This document shows, piece after piece, positions 57,191 through 64,000 of a stretch of 64,000 nucleotides of DNA (its first letter is position 1; the number at the start of each line of letters is the position of its first letter). Origin of the DNA: Opisthocomus hoazin (taxonomy: Eukaryota; Chordata; Aves; Opisthocomiformes; Opisthocomidae). Where the stretch lies: contig NC_134426.1 of the NCBI RefSeq assembly GCF_030867145.1, positions 8,804,001 to 8,868,000 of the forward strand. The letters run 5' to 3'. Below the pieces are notes generated by a model, which made no database searches, was not told where the DNA came from, and saw only the letters and a list, made by a program, of their open reading frames with translations. A program made the translations under genes and the position numbers.

Positions 57191-59090
57191 GAAACCTTCC
57201 CAAAATGCTGCTTGGAAGGTTCAGACTAGAGGTTCAGACTGAGGTTTCTCCCTCAAAGGGTATCCTTGCTGTGAAAGAGGTCACCCAGAAGGACTCTGGA
57301 TCCTCCCATGGATTTGAAATTCAAGGAAAAACCAGTGAGAGTGGAGAGACATCAGTGAAGTTATGGAAATGCTGGTGTGAGTGCTAGGTGGGAAGCAAAG
57401 ATGTGTGAGTACAGGCTGAAGGGGAAGAAATGCAGGCATGGGACAGAGTAGGACAATCTGCAGTTGAGATGGCTAAGGACTCTGATGGGGCAAAAAGTTT
57501 CAACAAGACCGAGGACTTTGTCCCCTTTGCCATGGCAATTACCTCTATCACCGATTCCTACCAGGAGAAACTTTCTTTTGAGGCTCTAAGTGGTGTTTCA
57601 TCCTCGCGTCTTCTCAGGGAGGCTGAGAGGTTTCACAGATTTTTCCTACACTTGTCATTTCTCACCCACACATTCAACTGTCCCCAAGAAGAGCCCTGAG
57701 CCATGTGTGAGGGACAGGGTCTGCCTTCCAGGGCCTGGGGCTCAGCCCTTGGCCTTTCTGCTTCATAAAGCAGGCCAAGGGTTTTCTCAGCTTGCAGCCA
57801 CCTGCACAGTGCCTCTGCCTACCTGCAATCGTGGCCTCCAATTCTCTGCTCTAAGGAGTCCCTGGGGAGGCTTTGTCAGTAATGGACCGCAGTGGGGCCA
57901 ATCAATGCTTCCAGGTACTTTCAGTTTTGCTTCTGCCTTCCTGAGCATTTTTTTTGACCTCCTCTCAGTATCTGAGGTTCATGGACTCAGCACCAAATAC
58001 CCCATGGGGCTCATTAAAATACAGAAAGTGCCAAGCTAACAAGCTCCTGTAATTTTCTTCAATTCTTCAAGACTTGTACCGCTAGCAGGAGCTTTGTCAT
58101 AGTGTAGATAAGGAGGAAGATGTCATCCTGTGCCTAATAAAAATATTTATTTATTTTAAGGGATATTTTTAATTGCTTTTCATTTTACAGAGGAAGTGGT
58201 AGAAACATTGTTCAAGTGATATTGTTCCATGGTGTCTCCTCAGGAGGTCTGGACAGGTAGGAAAAGCAGTGCCTTGAGGTCTGACACTCTATGGAAAACT
58301 TTGCTCCTCATCTCCCTAACCTCAACATTTCTCTCATCGGCCACCTGGGTCTTGGGTCACTGCTTATTGCATCAGCCTTCTCCACTGATCTCTGCAGCTG
58401 GATGTTACAGCTCCATTGCACCATCTCCCACCTCCTCTCCACAGAGAGCTGGCTGCACACAGGCACAGCAGGAGTTTTCCTATATGCAAGAAAGGAATAA
58501 TTAAAGCATAATCATGTTCCATAAACAAAATACATACTAATTACAATCTACCTCTATTAAGGTTGCCTTACTGTAAGTCATAATCTTATGGGAAATATTA
58601 TAGCTAGGTAGAGGAAAAAAAAAGTTATAAACACACTTAAAGAGTTGGCTAAGGAGACAATGAGACTACTGAAAGGCAGGCAAACTTTTAACTCCCTGAT
58701 GTCAAAACAGCAGCTCGGTAGGTGACAGGACTCTGAATGAACAAAGAGTAAAGGGAGGAGAAAACTGGACAATGACAGAAAGGGCCTTTGTCAAGGCAGC
58801 TTGCATCTTTAAAAAATTACTTTAGAAATAGTCAAGAGAGGTGAAAATATAAGAAAACTAGTGAAATTCAATACACCTTTTCACAGGCAAGATAGCTGTA
58901 ATGAAGTGATAGGGGGAGATTGACATTTCTTTGGAATATCTCTTTCAAAGCTTCCTGGCATTGGTCGAGGGCTCTTGCGAGTGAGGGCAAGGCAATGTTG
59001 CGCCTGTTGTTGAAAGAGCTCAGAAAGTCAACCCAGGGAACCCCAGGCTGTACAAGGTCACTTTGGCATTTCTCTGCACCTGTAAAAGAA
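57191..59090. other. Non-coding end of copy B
   Basis: Same as 9266-11200 in A; the 14-bp repeat is contracted near 57822. Confidence 0.4.
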
Positions 59091-59094
59091 GAAC

Positions 59095-59400
59095 GTGTCC
59101 GAAAGCAGTCAGCATGGATTGATGAAGGGTCAATCATTCCTATGAAACCTGATTGCTGTCATGATGAAGTATCGGCATTTGTGCATGAGTAAAGAACAGT
59201 AGATGCCATTTTTGACCCTTCTGACGTGGTCTCCCTCAATGTCCTTTTTCCCAGGTTAGACCATTACAGTCTGGATGGGTTGACAAAGAAATGGGTAATA
59301 AAGCAGTTGGACCATCAGGCTGAGAGAGCAGTGGTGAAGGAGTCATGCCCTACCTGGAGGTCACTGGGATGTACTGGGGCATTGTGGAGCAACAGGGGGA
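59095..59400 (+). mobile_element. CR1 reverse-transcriptase relic across the end of copy B
   Basis: 'cagcatggattgatgaagg', 'tatgaaacctgattgc', 'ccattacagtctggatggg' and 'gtggtgaaggagtcatgcc' follow CR1 ORF2 in order on the plus strand. Duplication homology ends inside it (59136), so this side looks ancestral. Confidence 0.7.
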
Positions 59401-59479
59401 GTTATCATTGACTCCTCACACATTTCTTCCCAAGATCAACTTCACTCCTAACTCCTAGCACCCAAGTGTCAAAGGAAGG

Positions 59480-59790
59480 ATGTGGAATGGGAGGTGCAGT
59501 CAGGTCATAACAGTTTGTGTCTGAAATTCTCCATTGTGGGTCCTTCCCATTGGCTGCAGTTCTCCACAAACTGCTCCACAGTGGATGCTTTCCACAGGGT
59601 ACTGTCCTTCAGGAATGGACTGCTCCAGCATGAGTCCCCCAGAGGCCATAGGGCCTGCCTGAAGACTTGTTCCTGCATGGGCCTCCCTCTATGGACAGCA
59701 GCTCCTGTGGGGTGTGTGCTCCACTGTGGTGCCACATGGGCTTGCAGTTCTCACTATCCCAAAGCATAAAGGCCAGCGCACCATGGCTTC
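59480..59790. repeat. Degenerate 'Gly-Cys-rich' type interspersed repeat
   Basis: Repeated phrases 'ctgctccacagtggatgc', 'ggactgctccagcatgag' and 'gtgtgctccactgtggtgcc' form loose ~45-bp units. Similar strings occur in avian ERV internal sequence as I recall it; the family is not certain. Confidence 0.35.
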
Positions 59791-59991
59791 TCTTCTGAAC
59801 CATACCACCAGATGTCCTGAAGGATGGCTGATTCCTAGCCCCATGGGAGTTGAGAAAACTCAATGCTTGTACCACTCCAGTGTCTTGGCTATTGCTCATC
59901 CATGTTTGCCCAGTGTCAAGGTGTTCTCTGTTTCTTGCTCTGCTCCCTCCCAGTGAGAAAGTGGGTGGTGGGAAGGACGTTGTGAGGGTAC

Positions 59992-60355
59992 ACAGCCACG
60001 ACAGCTGATCCAGTCTGCCCAGAGGGATATTCCATATCATATGATCTCATTCTCAGGACAAAAAGTGTGGGACAGAGGAAGAAGAATGTGGAGGTTTTTA
60101 TTGTTCAAGGAATCTGCTGCTCGGAGAGTGGCAGAGCATCGGTCTGCTAGTGGGAGGTTGTGAAGGATGGTCTTTGTTTCACTTGGTGAGGTCTTTTTAG
60201 TCTCTTTTCTTTGCCTATTAGACTGTTCTTATCTTGCGGTGACACTTTTCACCCTTTATATCTCCTTGTTCTCTGGCCTGTCCCACTGGGAAAGGGGAGA
60301 AACCAGTGAGCGGCTGGGTGTCGGCTGGGCTATTGGCCAGAGTCAACCCACCACA
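59992..60355 (+). mobile_element. LTR fragment (common avian ERV LTR)
   Basis: 'cagccacgacagctgatcc', 'gggatattccatatcatatg', 'gcctattagactgttcttat' and the ending 'gagtcaacccaccaca' follow the 3' two-thirds of a widespread avian LTR; the 5' third is missing. Same family as 61957-62552. Confidence 0.65.
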
Positions 60356-60369
60356 GCAAGGAGGTTCTT

Positions 60370-60830
60370 GATAGCTTGGAGTGAGTTCAATGCAGGGCCA
60401 CCAAGATGTTTACGGATTGAAGCGCTTCTCCAAGAGAAGAAACTGAGGGCAAGGGCCTAGTTTAGTCTTGAGAGTGGAAGGTCTCAAGAACTTCATAGCA
60501 GCCTGTCTCTCCCCATGGGAAAGTATTCATGAAGTTGGAGCCAGTCTTGTCACCGTGGTTCTTGGCAGGAGGATAACAGACATTACAAAGGTGTGGAATT
60601 AAGAAAGTTTCAGGACAGAGATAAGAAAAGTCTTTTTCTCCATGAGGGCATCCAAGCATTGCTGCAGGTCTTCAAGTGATATTGTGCCATCTACGTCCTT
60701 GGAAGCTTTCCAGCCACCACCGGATCAAGCCTTCAGCAATGTGGTCTGACTCCATGGCTGGTCCTGATGTGAGTGCGAGGCCATTAAAGAGACCTCCTGA
60801 AGTCCCGTGCAGGAGACTGGAAATTTAAAT
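60370..60830 (+). mobile_element. Old CR1 LINE fragment
   Basis: 'gggccaccaagatgtttacgg', then 'gagaagaaactgagggc', 'aagtattcatgaagttgg' and 'gttcttggcaggaggataac' follow CR1 ORF2-end and 3' sequence. Strongly diverged, right limit approximate. Confidence 0.5.
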
Positions 60831-61956
60831 GATGCTGGGGTTCCTTTCCCCTCTTGGTCTTCCCTTGAGGACAATCGGGAAAGTTCTCAGGTTCCCCATG
60901 ACCATGGAACTAAGTCAGATGTTAGTATAGTCAGACCAGCTGCAGCTTTCTTGTCCTGCTCCAGCTAGCATGGCTCAGATGCCAGGCTGCCTGACAAGGA
61001 TGTCAAAAACACTCTCCATCATTTCCTTTGCTTCCCCTTTCATTCCCTTTTCACTCTTCCCACCTCTCCAGTCCTACTCTTTAACCATCCTTTTCAACTC
61101 CTATTTAAAATAAAGCCAAGTCTTCTTAACGTTTCCCCATTTGGTCTGTGTTTCCTCTCTTTGGACCCTCCTCTCTTACATGATTACCACAGTGTTTTTT
61201 ACTTTGATTAGCAAGTCCATGAACACTGGCACACTTTCCGTATTTGAAACTACTTAGTTTATGGTCATATTAGAAGCACAATGGCTCAGGATGACCTTGA
61301 GTACACACATTTTCAAAGCTGGACAGTTAAAGGTTTTGTCCATGCGGACCTGGAGGCACCTGAGGATTTGAGCAACAGAAAACTGAAGCTTGAGCAGGAA
61401 AAGCAGTGTGAGGTGTGAGGACAGTCTGCAAGAACTGAGCCTCTCTGGCCTGCTGAAGGGGAGGCGTGGGTTGCCCTAGGAAGAGCCTATGCCTACCTGG
61501 AGAGATGACAGAGCCAAGCTCTCCTCTGTGGTGACCAATGACATGACAGAAGTAACAGCCACAGAGGGCTTTTTTTGGAGCTTTAGGCTGAGCCTTAGGA
61601 AAAATAAAATGGACTGGGAGGAGCATCGCTGAGATCTCTACCTTTGGAGGTCTTCAGGTTTCATCTCCACAATGTCACAGCCAGACTGGAGGGTGGAAAA
61701 AAGACATCCAACAGTCTCTTCCCGACCAACCCTTCCATGAGCATGTGACTTGCTACGTGCTTTCTAAGAAGTGATTAAGCTGGAGCTGCGTTCCTCTACT
61801 TCACAGGAAAACTCCACAAACACCGCAAGAAACCTCATGGACTGTTTGCATCCTGCTGTCTCTCTTGGCCCGTCAATACTGGGGAGACTGAGGAGTGCCC
61901 CATCAGAGTCAGGGACTGGGATTCACACATTTCTTCAGGTCATCTAAATAAGACAT
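60831..61956. other. Non-coding, nothing recognised
   Basis: AT-moderate sequence, short frames only. Confidence 0.4.
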
Positions 61957-62552
61957 TGTTCATTCCTCGCCCTGGACCTGGCTGGGATGGAGTTAATTCT
62001 CCTCACAGCAGACCATATGTTGATGTGCTTTGGATTTGTAACTAAACCAGAATTGATAACCCATCAGTGTTGTGGCTACTGCTGAACAGTCCTTGCAGAG
62101 CATGAAGGTTTCCTCGTTTTCACACTCTGCCTGGACAGTGAGTTGGCTGAGTGTACAGAAGAACCTGAGACAGCTGACCCAAAATGACTGAAAGGATATT
62201 GCACACCATAAGAAGTCATGGTCAGTGATAATAACTCAGGGAGAAGAGGATGAAATGAAGGCATTTATGGTCATGATATTTGTCTTCCCATGTCACTGAT
62301 ACCTGTATTGAAGCCCTCATTTCCTGGCAATGGCTAAACCCATGTCTGCCCATGGGAAGCAGTGACTGAATTCCTCATTATTGATTGCTCACACATGCAG
62401 ATTTTGCTTCACCTATTAAACTGTCTTTGTGTTCACCCATGATTTTTCTCACTTTTGTCACTGCTGACTGTCTCCTCCTTCATGCTGGGTGTATAAGGGT
62501 TGAGTGTGCAGTTCATTCTGGGTGTTTAGTTGTTGGCCAGGGTGAAACTACA
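61957..62552 (+). mobile_element. Solo-like LTR (common avian ERV LTR)
   Basis: 'ggctgggatggagttaattc' near the start, 'acagctgacccaaaatgac', 'aaaggatattgcacaccata', 'cacctattaaactgtctttg', 'gatttttctcacttttgtca' and 'ggccagggtgaaactaca' at the end: the full order of a familiar avian LTR. No target duplication recognised; the 5' limit is approximate. Confidence 0.7.
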
Positions 62553-62639
62553 AGTATTTCCTAGCACAGTGTTCTCCTTTTTAGTGTCTCCTTTGACCAA
62601 CACACAAGCTCTCACCTAACTTGTTGCCTGTCCAGTAGA

Positions 62640-62830
62640 GGAGCTGAGAAATCCCTGAGAGTCAAACACTGGAGCAGAGACCGAGGGCACTTGGAGGAAT
62701 CTCAGACAATGGGGATTTTCAAGATCTCTCGAGACACGGCTGTAAGCACCTGATCCAGCACCTGATCAGAGCTGTCTGATAAGAGGCTTGACTGAGAGAC
62801 CACCTGTGGCAAGAGCTATGAGACCTGGTG
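62640..62830 (+). mobile_element. Probable old CR1 3' fragment
   Basis: 'cttggaggaatctcagac', 'tggggattttcaagatctctcg' and 'gacacggctgtaagcacctgatc' resemble the CR1 3' region. Weak. Confidence 0.4.
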
Positions 62831-63149
62831 TGTATGGAGTGTAAGGAGGAAAGTGATTTCCTTTTTATTAATATGGCAGTAGAGCTGGGTATCACAAAGC
62901 CCTGGAGGACGATGGGGGTGACCACGCAGGAAACGTCCCTTCTCAGGACTGGGGTGTAGATTCAGAGATGGGAAGGGCTGGAGTGTGGGGTGATCAGGCA
63001 AGATCGTGCTGGCACAGCTTTCCTGGGGTGTCCAGGGAACATGGCACAGATCGGGTCCCTCTCTTCTGCACCTTTCATGCCTTGCTTCCTTCACTGTGTC
63101 ACCTGGCTCAGCACCATGAGCACCCTCCTAGGTGCCCTCACCCTGCATA

Positions 63150-63885
63150 CTCAAACAGCCAAGCTCTACATGGGTGTTTTCCTCTTCTGGAAACTTTCCC
63201 GCCTAGGACAGCCCTTCCCCAGCTCTCTCCACCTCCCCTGCATTCTCCCAACCCAGTCCAGGAGAGCACTCCAGTCTGGGCTGGCCCCACAGAACTGCCC
63301 ATCACGGACTGCTGCACAATTGTGGGCACTCACCCCACAGCCCCAGTCCCTCTGAAGGGCACAGAGGCTCCTGGGGAGCAGAGAGAGGTCTCAGCCTTCC
63401 CCATCAGCCCCAGGGCTGAGGGCCAGCCACAGCATGAGGAGACAGAGACCAGTGTCTCCCACTGTCGCCTGCTCTTGTCTCCAAGAGACGCTTATTGAAA
63501 ACTACAGGATGTCCCTCTGAGCCAGCCCCTCTCCCCAACACCAGACTCCTGGCCGAAGGTCTCCTCAGGCTGCTCCTGCTGCCCCAGCAACAGTGTAGCC
63601 TGCCTGGAGGGGGTGCATGTAGAAACAGGTCTCCCTTTTTCATTTATCCCTCCCTGGAAGCATGGAGTCCGTCCTTTGCTGTTTTCCAGGGACATACCTG
63701 CCGAAAGAAAGCCTTTCCTCAGAGGACCATATCTGTGTTCACCTGGCTGGTCATACCTGCACCCTTGCCATGCTCCCCACAAGACCCTGAGCTGTCGGTG
63801 CTGCTCTGCAGGGCACATGGGCTCTAGTGCCTGAAACCATGAGGGGACAGTCCCACGGAGGTCCCTGTTGATCATTCATCTTTTC
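63150..63885 (-). repeat. Receptor downstream block, inverted
   Basis: Reverse complement of 34705-35315, about 120 bp longer. Since the plus-strand copy lies downstream of a plus-strand receptor, this copy should lie downstream of a minus-strand receptor beyond position 64000. Confidence 0.75.
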
Positions 63886-64000
63886 CATTGGAACTGGGCA
63901 CCAACACTTGGAGTCTCAGGAAAGACCGATTCCCCAATGCTTCACTCCATCTCATTCACCATTGAACCCCAGCAGAACAGCACGGCCTCACAGAGACAAG

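Larger units (their letters stand above)
49688..59136. repeat. Segmental duplication, copy B
   Basis: Direct copy of 2162-11243. It starts at CCTGCCCTTACTAAG, the same base as 2162, directly after array III, and therefore inside the LTR that copy A retains further left (2071-2161). It is about 370 bp longer than A, mainly from 51043-51487. On the right it continues into CR1 RT sequence where A has a CR1 tail. Confidence 0.95.

Noticed and set aside
60118..60165. tRNA-like stretch 'gagtggcagagcatcggtctgctagtgggaggt'-type sequence
   Set aside because: No acceptor or T-arm can be formed, and the region lies within an avian LTR fragment.

Overview
This is vertebrate nuclear DNA, almost certainly from a bird. 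The evidence is many CR1 LINE fragments with the diagnostic 3' tail (ATTCTATG-type octamers), olfactory receptor genes of the bird-expanded OR14-like type, LTRs of avian endogenous-retrovirus type, and coding exons separated by long non-coding stretches. It is a repeat-rich, rearranged accessory region: one receptor gene is intact, and the other protein-like loci are damaged or doubtful.

Layout. 1-545 is the end of a minisatellite array that runs off the left edge. 2162-11243 (copy A) and 49688-59136 (copy B) are a direct segmental duplication of about 9 kb. Each copy carries a minus-strand locus related to the RIM-binding proteins (RIMBP1/RIMBP3): a coiled-coil N-terminus, then remains of the first SH3 domain, then an abrupt end. 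Both copies share the same nonsense codons and frameshifts; copy A has also lost 445 bp containing the SH3 remnant. 11.3-15.4 kb holds a minus-strand tRNA-Ala(UGC) and a broken tRNA-Phe-like sequence.

15.4-19.3 kb and 31.0-34.5 kb are two tandem olfactory-receptor units, each with conserved upstream sequence, a splice acceptor just before a single coding exon, and a poly(A) signal. The first receptor has a one-base frameshift in a C run; the second is intact. Between them lie a class I (gammaretrovirus-like) endogenous retrovirus on the minus strand (24.88-28.07 kb), shortened so that pol runs straight into the R-U5 end of the LTR, and an old CR1. A block from downstream of the second receptor recurs inverted at 63.15-63.89 kb, which predicts another receptor on the minus strand just beyond the right edge. 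35.4-36.7 kb holds a GC-rich repeat-protein frame broken by in-frame stops.

40.74-49.69 kb is the most unusual part: two large arrays of a ~20-bp minisatellite, organised into ~2-kb higher-order repeats, facing each other in opposite orientation around a 0.9-kb spacer that is itself a different ~150-bp tandem repeat. Copy B begins at the very base where the second array ends. Array, palindrome and duplicated RIMBP-like locus look like an amplicon-type structure. The right end (59.1-64 kb) is CR1 and LTR debris plus the inverted receptor-flanking block. All family assignments come from recalled sequence patterns; no search or alignment was run.
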